A stretch of DNA of 22,670 nucleotides, taken from positions 17,799-40,468 of the forward strand of contig NW_014578076.1 in NCBI RefSeq assembly GCF_000485595.1, read 5' to 3'. The translations under genes were made by a program, and so were the position numbers. Shown piece after piece: positions 17,401 through 22,670 of this stretch; the first letter of the stretch is position 1; each line of letters begins with the position of its first letter. The notes beneath the pieces were generated by a model. That model searched no databases, was not told the DNA's origin, and saw only the letters and a program-made list of their open reading frames with translations. The DNA is from Priapulus caudatus. Taxonomy: Eukaryota; Priapulida; Priapulimorpha; Priapulimorphida; Priapulidae.

Positions 17401-20106
17401 CCTGTTTTATAGCCATACTGTCGAAGGATGCTCTCTGTAAATGCACACGTTGATCCCTTGCCTTTCGTTCCACTCACGTGAATAACATTAAGCTTGTCTA
17501 AGGCATCCAGCTGTCAGAGAAAAAAATGAATTTAGCTTTCCATTTGGCCTCGGAATCATAATTTTCTATTAATTATATATTCAACATTGGGAACACACAA
17601 TGCAAGCGCATTCTCACCCGTCTGTAGGAGTCACTGTAGATTTATTACTATAGCTTAATACAGGGTGCTACAAACGAAAATTTTGGTGGGCAAGCGGGTT
17701 TGTCGCGCCCTGCTTAATATATTCTCGACCCGTGATAAATGTTATTGCCATTCAGTGTTATAATGAATAATCATTCACATCCTGTCTGTCTGTCTGGGGT
17801 GGGGTGTAGGGAGTCAATGGCGTAGCCAGAATTTTTTAACAAGGGGGGGCCAAAAACAGTGAACTGTGCAAAATAGTGGATAACTTAATATTTTAATGCT
17901 TCCTTCGCCTCCCTCTCCACACCCTACGCTCCCCCACCTCGCAGCTCTGCAATTTTTGTTTTGGGCGCCATGCAAAAAGGCGACATATTTGTTCATTGTT
18001 CTCTGCTCCCAAGATATGCAACTGTTCAGTGGCGGATCCAGGATTCCAAGGAGGGGGGTGTAAGACAGGTGGGGGGTTTGGGGGTCCTCCTCCTGAAAAC
18101 TTTGAAAATGTAGATCGCAGGAGATGGTATTTGAGGCACTTTTGAGTACATGTACAGCCTTCAAAGTTCATTCTGATTACAACAATTCTCTTTTTAGTAG
18201 AACAATTCTTATTACTTTCGGATCAACAGGGGGAAGGGGCGTGCCCCCTTTGCCCCCCCTAACTATGCCACTGTAGGGAGTACATTGATCAGTGTTATGA
18301 TCAATAATCATTCAGATCCTGTCTGTAGACGGTCACAGGTACAGTCACCACTGACACGAATAGATTATACCTGTCAGAACATGAGCATGCAGCTATATAC
18401 CTGGGCGACACAATATCGGGGTTCAGTGGGCGATGCAATATGGAAATTATGTATGAATAGTTTAGAAGCTCCTTTATTGGATATACATGCCACTCTTGAA
18501 GTTCATCACCACCAAAATTATATACGTGAAGTTTTAGTTTTGCTGAGACAACATGGCATAAAGGCTAACATTATTAGCAAAGTATTGGCCGATGGATCCG
18601 CTACTGTCCCGGGGCGATCAAATCTTTCTGGTTGAAGTTATATATGTCCTCTAATTATTAGGTAAATATAGAAAAAGAAAAGATCAACAATGAAATAGAC
18701 ACCAAAGAATTTGGATATTCATTATGATGTAGTTTCGTCAAACAAAAGCCTATGAAAGGAGCAAATTTTAATCGTCTGGAAGTCATACATTTTGGAAGAA
18801 GTACAACCAGTAAGGATATATATATGACTGATATAAATGTGTGACGAACAAACCAAACAGATCTAAATACATATGTTCAGTGGCGACACAGCCACACACC
18901 ACAGCTTCCCGGTTAATTAAGAATCATTCTCCGGCGACGTAAGCATACAGTGTATGATTATCCCATTGGCTAAAATTTACTACCAACCGTGATGCCAGCT
19001 CTCTGTGCAAACGTGATCATGTCTGGAATGTTACGCTGAACGTCACGACCGCCTTCCTTGCGTATTCTAGCCAGCGTTTCGGCATTTGTCTGCAGCGAGT
19101 TTAAACAGCGTATTGCATCCTGTGAAGTAGAAAGTTACGTACATTACTTGTAATTGACAATAATTATTGCTATCATGCGGTGCACTAGCTGGATTGAAAC
19201 TGAACTTGAAATATCCCCCTAAACTAGGTGACAATGTTTGATATATATGGCACTTTCCCAATGTTCCCCACCCACGCTAGTATGGCTCATAGGGGCTATG
19301 TCCCCCAGGGTACTATATTGGAGGGTACCCTGCATGGGTACGGTTCGATATATCGGAACGTACCCTGGTAACTATCTGATATGGTTAGGGTTAGGGTTAG
19401 GGTTAGGGTTAAGGTTAGGGTTAGGGTTAGGGTTAGGGAGTAGGCGTAGGCGACTCCCTAGACACGTTAGTAGGCGAGGTACGGTCCGGCAGTACCGGGG
19501 TATCCGGCAGTCCGGCAGTCCAGATAGTACCAGGGTACGTTACGATATATCAAACCGTACCCAGCTAGGGTACCTTCCGATAGTAACCTGGGGGACATAG
19601 ACCCTCTCAGCGCTAGTATGCTATAAATTAATATCAAAATAATCCATAATAATTTAATATAAACAGTAATTACTGTACATGCTATATATGCGATCGTGTG
19701 AATACATGCACCTGCAATTGTAGGGTTAGGGTTAGGCACATTGGTTTTATTGGGACCCATGTTCTCTATCCTTGGGCCCTAACTTCTACTTCTAGAAGTT
19801 GAACCTCATCACCAGAAAAGGCAGAATTGCATCTGACAAATTTGAAATGGACGGCAATCAATCATAAAAAACTACCTTTATAAAAAAAACCTTGCCACTG
19901 CCACTGCCACTACCACTATGAGTATGATTATGAACTACTCACTGCGAAAAGTGACGCTGAATAAGCTTAATCTGGAAGATAACTCTTACCTCGTAACGTC
20001 CCTTAGTGTGCATTTTGCGACGATACCAGCACGCAAGGAACGGCCGCGCTATATACAACAAATTTATTTTTAACATAACAACACCCAACACGCAGCGCGC
20101 GTACAT
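8023..20106 (-). CDS. FPGS: folylpolyglutamate synthase, 12-exon gene
   Basis: FPGS adds gamma-linked glutamates to folates using ATP, trapping them in cytosol and mitochondria. Coding exons in order on the minus strand: 20106-19990, 19119-18988, 17510-17392, 17178-17064, 16813-16668, 16300-16198, 15237-15015, 11662-11565, 10003-9951, 9488-9413, 9038-8972, 8408-8023. All introns are GT-AG and all phases agree, giving 1635 nt, 544 residues and a TGA stop (human about 587). Landmarks: NSLQTN near 47-52, ATP loop GTKGKGST 97-104, SPHLV 124-128, GGTYDCTN 200-207, [12 protein letters not shown] 233-244, DGAHTA 342-347, FNSGGDR 378-384 and the C-terminal [12 protein letters not shown]. Every landmark I know for the family is present, so the gene looks functional. 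Exon ends were placed by eye from splice consensus and family similarity; the donors GTTGGT (intron 2) and GTTTTT (intron 4) are weak. Confidence 0.95.
8444..8715. repeat. diverged local duplications in FPGS intron 11
   Basis: A stretch of about 28 bp containing CTGAGGTAGACGTACGATAT occurs at about 8447 and again 60 bp later. Further on, GATTTCTACT and GTAACCTAT-TAGTA recur at about 87-bp spacing, led by CCCAGTC in both copies (8570 and 8657). These are simple tandem duplications with no coding content. Confidence 0.7.
8972..9038 (-). CDS. FPGS: FPGS exon 11
   Basis: 22 codons plus 1 nt: [20 protein letters not shown] and SS, matching human CQFDYAVFCPNLTEV. Acceptor ATGTTTTTCAG, donor TCTG|GTACGT. 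Confidence 0.93.
9413..9488 (-). CDS. FPGS: FPGS exon 10
   Basis: 1 nt plus 25 codons: [15 protein letters not shown] and [10 protein letters not shown] (human VLLFNATGDRDPAALL). Acceptor TGTGTGTTGCAG, donor GCC|GTAAGT. Confidence 0.93.
9951..10003 (-). CDS. FPGS: FPGS exon 9, 53-nt micro-exon
   Basis: 17 codons plus 2 nt: [17 protein letters not shown]. The motif C-x-R/Q-W-F matches human CVRWFRQAL directly after DGAHTASS. Acceptor TTGCTTACAG, donor AA|GTAAGT. Found by phase and homology; it is invisible as an open frame. Confidence 0.87.
10822..11144. mobile_element. pogo/Tigger-type MITE in FPGS intron 8
   Basis: A 323-bp element with 26-bp terminal inverted repeats differing at one base. 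They start CAGTACACAATCT and include TTATCCG, and lie at 10822-10847 and 11119-11144. It is flanked by TA on both sides (10820-10821, 11145-11146), the Tc1/mariner-type target duplication. The TTATCCG core is reminiscent of Tigger ends. It has no transposase; the plus-strand frame across its left half is not a gene. Confidence 0.82.
11271..11424. repeat. GC-rich minisatellite in FPGS intron 8
   Basis: Repeated units built on AGCGAGCGGCGAGTCAGCAGC, at least four imperfect copies, mixed with CAGCAG and CCACCAG blocks. Ala/Ser/Arg-rich frames on the plus strand here are artefacts. Confidence 0.85.
11565..11662 (-). CDS. FPGS: FPGS exon 8, DGAHTA motif
   Basis: 2 nt plus 32 codons. Encodes [15 protein letters not shown] and [17 protein letters not shown] signature 2 in the C-terminal Mur-ligase domain. 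The acceptor tract is a CT microsatellite. Donor GAG|GTAGAT. Intron 7 before it is 3352 bp, the longest in the gene. Confidence 0.95.
11669..11691 (-). repeat. (CT)n tract forming the exon 8 splice acceptor
   Basis: GAGAGAGA run on the plus strand, read as CTCTCTCT in FPGS sense, ending 7 nt before the exon 8 boundary. It is at once a microsatellite and the polypyrimidine tract. Confidence 0.85.
12005..12138. repeat. 53-bp tandem repeat in FPGS intron 7
   Basis: Two and a half units starting CAATACG at 12005, 12058 and 12111. Shared blocks include TGACTGTATCACATGATA and CGAATAT. The last unit stops after about 27 bp. Confidence 0.9.
12600..12650 (+). repeat. possible LINE/SINE-type 3' tail
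   Basis: AATAAGTTTTACTTGAACT followed by two more TTGAAC-like units. A similar AATAAAGTTTTACTTG occurs at about 21275. Short hexamer tails after an AATAAA-like motif are common at the 3' ends of some non-LTR retrotransposons. No element body recognised. Confidence 0.3.
13081..13510. other. unclassified interspersed-looking segment in FPGS intron 7
   Basis: Composition differs from the flanks, with G-runs (AAAAAGGGGGTGT twice, GGGGGG near 13450). Short direct similarities lie at the edges: AGTCACACAGCC at 13089 and AGTTACACAGCC at 13505. It could be a retroposed fragment with a target duplication of about 13 bp, but no coding content or tail identifies it. Confidence 0.3.
13805..13999 (+). 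mobile_element. hAT-like MITE, copy 4
   Basis: A 195-bp copy of the family at 860 and 1264, starting CAGTGAAAAAAATACACG and ending TTTTTTCCCTG. It is longer because GAAATGCCAAAAAGAGCCCC is tandemly duplicated, as in copy 1. Flanks ctacaaac and ctacagcg share only their first five bases, so the target duplication is eroded or absent. It lies in FPGS intron 7. Confidence 0.8.
14183..14454. mobile_element. foldback element with ~45-bp inverted repeats
   Basis: GGCCATCCTTAAAAAATT at 14183 recurs inverted, ending at 14454, and the match continues through a TGTTTGCTGT block to a CGACCCA block. The arms are separated by about 185 bp that includes a T-run and a TACC repeat. No target duplication found, so the class is unknown. 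Confidence 0.6.
14712..15010. repeat. CA/CGCA/CATG compound microsatellite
   Basis: Almost 300 bp of alternating purine-pyrimidine sequence (CACACA, CGCACGCA, CATGCACGCG), ending about 4 bp from the donor hexamer of FPGS exon 7. His/Thr-rich and Val/Cys-rich frames are artefacts. Confidence 0.95.
15015..15237 (-). CDS. FPGS: FPGS exon 7
   Basis: 74 codons plus 1 nt. Encodes [17 protein letters not shown], then a variable stretch, then [18 protein letters not shown] (human LGLEGEHQRSNAALALQL). Acceptor CTTCCTCCGCAG, donor CAGG|GTAAGA. Simple-sequence arrays lie close on both sides. The loop that follows this point in human FPGS is much shorter here. Confidence 0.94.
15302..15853. repeat. 11/12-bp minisatellite in FPGS intron 6
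   Basis: About 550 bp of units CTRCTRYCACCG (12 bp) interspersed with an 11-bp variant CTACTACACCG, roughly 45-50 units. The 11-bp units shift the frame, which rules out a coding role despite two long frames of Leu/Pro- and Thr/Ala-rich type. In FPGS sense it reads GGTRGTAGCGG. It starts about 65 bp upstream of the exon 7 acceptor. Confidence 0.95.
15885..16190. repeat. degenerate pentamer-type array (CACGA/ATGAC)
   Basis: About 300 bp with a loose 5-bp rhythm (CACCA, CACGA, CATGA, AACAC), nearly free of T outside ATGAC. It fills the rest of FPGS intron 6 up to the donor of exon 6. Confidence 0.75.
16198..16300 (-). CDS. FPGS: FPGS exon 6
   Basis: 1 nt plus 34 codons. Encodes [20 protein letters not shown] and [14 protein letters not shown], almost identical to vertebrate FPGS and holding the conserved central Lys/His region of the active site. 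Acceptor CGTCGACAG, donor AAG|GTGAGA. Confidence 0.95.
16668..16813 (-). CDS. FPGS: FPGS exon 5
   Basis: 48 codons plus 2 nt. Encodes [31 protein letters not shown] and TYDCTNIV, matching human [11 protein letters not shown] and VGIGGAYDCTNI. Donor AG|GTGCGA splits an Arg codon completed by exon 6. Confidence 0.95.
17064..17178 (-). CDS. FPGS: FPGS exon 4
   Basis: 1 nt plus 38 codons. Encodes [18 protein letters not shown], part of the folate-binding region, then FFEVYNRL. Acceptor TCGAAACAG; donor AAG|GTTTTT is weak. Phase agrees with both neighbours. Confidence 0.93.
17392..17510 (-). CDS. FPGS: FPGS exon 3, ATP-binding loop
   Basis: 39 codons plus 2 nt (phase 2), acceptor TCTGACAG, donor GTAAGT. 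Encodes [12 protein letters not shown], then GTKGKGST, the Mur-ligase-type P-loop, then [18 protein letters not shown]. This is FPGS signature 1. Confidence 0.95.
17661..17712. mobile_element. 52-bp micro-MITE in FPGS intron 2
   Basis: Starts CAGGGTGCTACAAAC and ends GTTTGTCGCGCCCTG, so the ends are inverted repeats of about 15 bp with a few mismatches. Flanked by cttaata on both sides (17654-17660, 17713-17719). One more matching base would make 8 bp if the end is placed a base earlier. The CAGGG ends and the 7-8-bp duplication suggest a hAT-type deletion product. Confidence 0.68.
17815..18273. mobile_element. 459-bp hAT-like MITE in FPGS intron 2
   Basis: Begins CAATGGCGTAGCCAG and ends CTATGCCACTG, reading inward CAGTGGCATAG, giving the family-type terminus CARTGGCRTAG. 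Flanked by perfect 8-bp duplications tagggagt (17807-17814, 18274-18281). G-runs follow both termini. A second CAGTGGCGGATCC start at 18027 hints at a nested or composite origin. No transposase. Confidence 0.85.
18370..18635 (+). pseudogene. probable decayed gypsy-type reverse transcriptase fragment
   Basis: Part of a 116-residue open frame. [20 protein letters not shown] and then [10 protein letters not shown] resemble the Ty3/gypsy RT segment after the catalytic YxDD (family pattern: D-hydrophobic, TLEEH, H-x-REV, LRxxGxK). ADGSATVPG resembles the ADGI-x-TDP segment further on. The catalytic aspartate pair and the block between these segments are missing, so it is a relic with an internal deletion. 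It lies antisense inside FPGS intron 2. This is recognition by eye only. Confidence 0.38.
18988..19119 (-). CDS. FPGS: FPGS exon 2
   Basis: 44 codons, phase 0 at both ends, acceptor CTACTTCACAG. It encodes [16 protein letters not shown] and onward, the conserved N-terminal helix of the family (human DAVRMLNTLQTN). The donor ACG|GTTGGT departs from consensus, but the phase and the join to exon 3 fit. Confidence 0.9.
19276..19620. mobile_element. foldback (Mutator-like?) element carrying a TTAGGG array
   Basis: Element 19285-19611 is flanked by the perfect 9-bp direct repeat gctagtatg (19276-19284, 19612-19620). The left arm (19285-19378) and right arm (19521-19611) are inverted copies of about 92 bp, roughly 85% alike by eye. 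They share CTATGTCCCCCAGG, GGGTACGGTT, GATATATCG and AACGTACCCTGGT. Between them lie nine TTAGGG-type hexamers and a CCGGCAG-rich stretch. Long inverted repeats with a 9-bp duplication suit Mutator-like elements, but no transposase is present. It sits in FPGS intron 1. Confidence 0.85.
19385..19438 (+). repeat. interstitial telomeric array (TTAGGG)9
   Basis: Nine contiguous hexamers; the fifth is TTAAGG and the rest are TTAGGG. It is part of the foldback element. A shorter run (about 2.5 units) lies at 19721-19736. Confidence 0.95.
19990..20106 (-). CDS. FPGS: FPGS exon 1, presequence and alternative starts
   Basis: 39 codons, ending TACGAG|GTAAGA (phase 0). Three in-frame AUGs occur at residues 1, 11 and 32 (20106, 20076 and 20013). 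An in-frame TAG lies 12 nt upstream of the first. Residues 1-31 are hydrophobic and basic without acidic residues, like a mitochondrial leader. The third AUG begins MHTKGRYE, at nearly the place of the human cytosolic start MEYQ. This exon is too short to show as a notable open frame. Confidence 0.82.
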
Positions 20107-20176
20107 GCCCGAGTTCTAGACTGTGGCGACATCTACTAACGTTTCCTATCACCAAATAAATTCCTCTTTCAAGTGG

Positions 20177-20281
20177 AGACCATTCTTAATTATTATTCAT
20201 GACCTGGGGTCACGCACGAAAACTAGGCTAAGCTAGGCAATTTTGTAAACAATGGCTGCGTGGTAGGCACGCACAGAGTGG
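20177..20281. repeat. duplicated 105-bp block, copy A
   Basis: Matches 20881-20985 with about 7 differences: TTCTTAATTATTATTCATGA, then CCTGGGGTCACGCACGAAAAC, then GGCTAAGCTAGGCAATTTTG and AACAATGGCTGC. Both copies run straight into the ACGT-rich array, so array and block were duplicated or mobilised together. Copy A begins 71 bp upstream of the first FPGS ATG and may include its promoter or 5' UTR. Confidence 0.88.
20200..20212. promoter_or_regulatory. TGACCTGGGGTCA palindrome, nuclear-receptor-like
   Basis: Everted half-sites TGACCT and GGGTCA with a 1-nt spacer, 94 bp upstream of the first FPGS ATG. An identical copy lies at 20904-20916 in the duplicated block. Similarity to nuclear receptor half-sites (AGGTCA) is by eye, and chance is possible. 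Confidence 0.25.
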
Positions 20282-20720
20282 GGTACACGCACGTACACGC
20301 GGGTACACGCACGTACACGCAGGTACACGGAGATACACGCACGTACACGCGGGTATACACGCACGTACACGCAGGTACACGCACGTACACGCAGATACAC
20401 GCACGTACACGCGGGTACACGCACGTACACGCAGATACACGCACGTACACGCGGGTATACACGCACGCACGTGCACGCACGTGCACATGCACCCGTGCAC
20501 ACCCGTACACGCGGGTACACGCACGACACGCACGTACCCGAGGGTACGTGCGTGTACACGTACACGCGGGTACACGGAGATCGCGTGTACGTGCGTGTAC
20601 CCGCGTGTACGTGCGTGTACCCGCGTGTACGTGCGTGTACCCGCGTGTACGTGCGTGTATCTGCGTGTACGTGCGTGTACCTGCGTGTACGTGAGTGTAC
20701 CCGCGTGTACGTGCGTACAC
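20274..20720. repeat. large inverted array of ACGT-rich 10/20-bp repeats
   Basis: Left part: units ACACGCACGT and ACACGCGGGT (variants CAGGT, CAGAT). Right part: the same units reverse-complemented (GTACGTGCGTGTACCCGCGT). The switch centres on CACGTACCCGAGGGTACGTG at 20531-20550, whose arms extend to 14 bp. The whole can form a long hairpin or cruciform, and most of it alternates purine-pyrimidine. It is about 170-615 bp upstream of the FPGS start codon. The frames VYVRVPACT and similar are artefacts. Confidence 0.92.
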
Positions 20721-20880
20721 CTAGATTATTACAGCCAATGATTTTACAAATATCGACGTTAGATCAATTTAGCAACTGTTTTGCTTGAAATTATGTTGTT
20801 CAAGGCAATACACGCAAAAGATCGTAGAAACCTGCTCGTATTAGCAAAGAAGTATTCGCAAACGACCAACACATTGCTAT

Positions 20881-21100
20881 AGACCCTTCTTAATTATTAT
20901 TCATGACCTGGGGTCACGCACGAAAACGAGGCTAAGCTAGGCAATTTTGTAAACAATGGCTGCTCAGGCAGGCACGCACAGAGGGGGTACACACACGTAC
21001 ACGCGGGTACACGCACGTACACGCAGATACACGCACGTACACGCGGGTACACGGAGATACACGCACGTACACGCAGGTACACGCACGTACACGCATATAC
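20881..21100. repeat. duplicated block, copy B, with short ACGT-rich array
   Basis: The 105-bp block repeats 704 bp after copy A. It is followed by about 110 bp of the same ACACGCACGT/ACACGCGGGT units in the left-arm orientation only, ending near ATACATAGGCC. There is no inverted right half. Confidence 0.88.
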
Positions 21101-21850
21101 ATAGGCCTACGGGTATATTACTGTGACTCTTTTGAATAGAATCGAATGCGCCATGCTGAGTATTATTTATTAGGCTGGATAATGCGTTAATACTATTCTC
21201 ACGGCAAATGGCGTATAATCCATTCATGTTTAATATTTACCTTAGAGACTTATTCCTGTTAGCAGATATATCTGAATAAAGTTTTACTTGTGACGTATGT
21301 TGCATTCTTTTACAGCCATTTACGACTATTTACTCGTTGACTATCACACACGCTATGCATGTTCGCATCAATGCGGCAGTTAGATACAAAGCAACTTACA
21401 GCAAGTGCTGCAGAGCGACAGTTCTCACCTGACTGTCTGCGTCACTGGTTGAGAAAGAATATGGAAGTTGCAAAGTCACAGTTCAATTCGTTTAGCGCTT
21501 CTGAGATGCAATAGAAATGTGTTTTTCCGGAATTTCATGTATCAGCCAGCTATACAAGTACCGCAAAGTGATTGTTCTCATCCGAGAGAGGAAAAGGAGA
21601 GAGAACGTGGTAGAAGAGAGAGGGGGAGGCAGGTGAAGGAGAGAGAGAGAGATAGAAATGGAGACAGAGGCAGATAGACTATCAGGAGTACTCCCGTAGT
21701 AATCCTACGAACACTATATATAGGATATCCCCCAACTCCTCGGTAAATGAGCGATCGCGTAACACGTAACGTACTGTTTACTACATTGCATGGGCATTAG
21801 TAATGGCGGTCGAGGCATCACAACAAATGTAAAGTAAGGCGATGTGTATT
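21101..21850. other. no gene recognised; GA-rich tract inside
   Basis: No protein or RNA gene seen. A purine-rich GAGAGA stretch lies at about 21583-21677, giving a spurious Arg/Glu-rich frame. Confidence 0.55.
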
Positions 21851-21859
21851 GAACTGTAT

Positions 21860-22019
21860 CAAAAACGTATTAAGTATACTTTGTAATTCAGCATACTTAA
21901 GTATGCTCTATATATAAGCATACTTAGGTATGCTCTATATTTAAGCATACTTAAGTATGCTCTATATTTAAGCATACTTAAGTATGGTTAATATGTAAGC
22001 ATACTTAATACGCTCTTGG
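21860..22019. repeat. 27-bp palindromic tandem repeat within an inverted frame
   Basis: Five units with GCATACTTA starting exactly every 27 bp (21891, 21918, 21945, 21972, 21999). The unit core AGCATACTTAAGTATGCT is an 18-bp perfect palindrome followed by CTATATTTA. The array is bracketed by CGTATTAAGTATACTT (21866) and its inverted match AAGCATACTTAATACG (21997). The hexamer ctgtat lies just outside both edges (21854, 22020), which could be a target duplication. Confidence 0.9.
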
Positions 22020-22025
22020 CTGTAT

Positions 22026-22670
22026 ATATCAACCGCCACGCAAACACAGCTGCTACGTATTAATGCAAGTGCATGTATATTATTGCGAAACAGGATACGG
22101 CGGTTGCTGTCTGCCTGTTATGTGGTGTATGAAACTGTATTACGGCATCTGAGATACGGAATGCATTTCATATTAAACCTGGTTAGACTCTAAATTAAAA
22201 ACTTCTTTAACTGAGAAATTAATTTAACAATAAGATTCTATAGCTAGTCACATCAACACAGTCATATAGGCTCGACTAGAAAAGGCATTTCAGTTCTTTT
22301 TTAAGAGTAAGATCGGTATTCAGATATCCTCTTCATGGTAAAAAGGTCATCGCGATTTATCAGAGATCAATGAAAATTAAAATCAATTATCCATTCAGTA
22401 AAGTAATTAAAATATTAGGTCACCAATAAAATAAAAAAAGAATTCGACTCGGTCCGTTAGACGATGCCTTCCAAAATTTCGGAGGTCCGCCCATTACTTC
22501 ACTGTCCTTTGACATGTAACTTTCAATTTTACCAGCTTAATTGCTTCTGTCGCCTTGACTCTGTATCCCGAAAATCAAAAGAATAGCTTAATCATTTCTA
22601 TTTGTGCCGCAGTTCCGCGTTTCATCAGTGCCGGTTATATTCCTTTAATTAAGGGGAGGATATTCCCCTT
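22026..22670. other. no gene recognised
   Basis: AT-rich. CAACCGCC near 22031 and GGCGGTTG near 22098 are inverted copies. A 31-codon minus-strand frame starts near 22516 (MSKDSEVMGG), but nothing supports it as a gene. Confidence 0.5.

Noticed and set aside
20223-20741. Several VYVRVPACT-type and TYTQVHART-type frames on both strands
   Set aside because: Translation of the 10/20-bp ACGT-rich repeat; open in many frames only because the repeat lacks stop codons.
21891-22025. CRISPR-like appearance of regular palindromic repeats
   Set aside because: Units are contiguous at 27 bp with near-identical 9-bp linkers and no variable spacers, in a eukaryotic genome.
22420-22516. 31-codon minus-strand frame MSKDSEVMGG as a gene or first exon
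   Set aside because: No homology recognised and no clear donor where coding would end; a window-edge fragment cannot be excluded but is not supported.
1-22670. tRNA and rRNA genes
   Set aside because: I looked for the T-loop GGTTCRA box with a matching A box and for conserved rRNA segments and found none; this was by eye only.

Overview
This is a stretch of animal nuclear DNA. It is AT-rich and holds GC-rich exons, GT-AG introns, many microsatellites, short non-autonomous DNA transposons and interstitial TTAGGG repeats. A metazoan with TTAGGG telomeres, probably a non-model marine invertebrate, fits best. I cannot name the species.

Two genes are well supported, and they converge. (1) TSFM, mitochondrial elongation factor Ts, lies on the + strand at 4600-5646 as one uninterrupted exon encoding 348 residues. 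(2) FPGS, folylpolyglutamate synthase, lies on the - strand between 20106 and 8023. No single reading frame shows it whole, but it can be assembled as 12 exons whose splice phases all agree (1635 nt, 544 residues plus stop). It carries the ATP-binding loop GTKGKGST, the DGAHTA motif and the family C-terminus [12 protein letters not shown]. The 3' ends face each other across about 2.4 kb, and oppositely oriented polyadenylation hexamers sit within 18 bp of each other at 6140-6157. TSFM serves mitochondrial translation. FPGS retains folates in cytosol and mitochondria, and exon 1 carries three in-frame AUGs that suggest dual targeting.

Layout. 1-4550: no gene recognised; it holds an interspersed hAT-like MITE family (one partial and two full copies here), another hAT-like MITE at 2175-2340 and CA/CG microsatellites. 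4550-5930: TSFM and a 3' minisatellite of about 70 bp period. 6150-8020: the region between the 3' ends, probably FPGS 3' UTR in part. 8023-20106: FPGS. Its introns hold a pogo/Tigger-type MITE (10822-11144), a fourth copy of the hAT-like family (13805-13999), an 11/12-bp minisatellite (15302-15853), a pentamer-based array, a 52-bp micro-MITE, a 459-bp hAT-like MITE, a probable gypsy-type reverse-transcriptase relic, and a foldback element with a 9-bp target duplication and a TTAGGG array between its arms (19285-19611). 20110-21100: the FPGS upstream region, with a large inverted array of ACGT-rich 10/20-bp repeats and a second copy of its leading 105 bp. 21100-22670: no gene recognised; it holds a 27-bp palindromic tandem repeat.

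No new enzymatic or defence system is visible. The most unusual items are the TTAGGG-carrying foldback element, the palindromic array next to the FPGS start, exon 7 flanked by large arrays on both sides, and the stacked start codons of FPGS.
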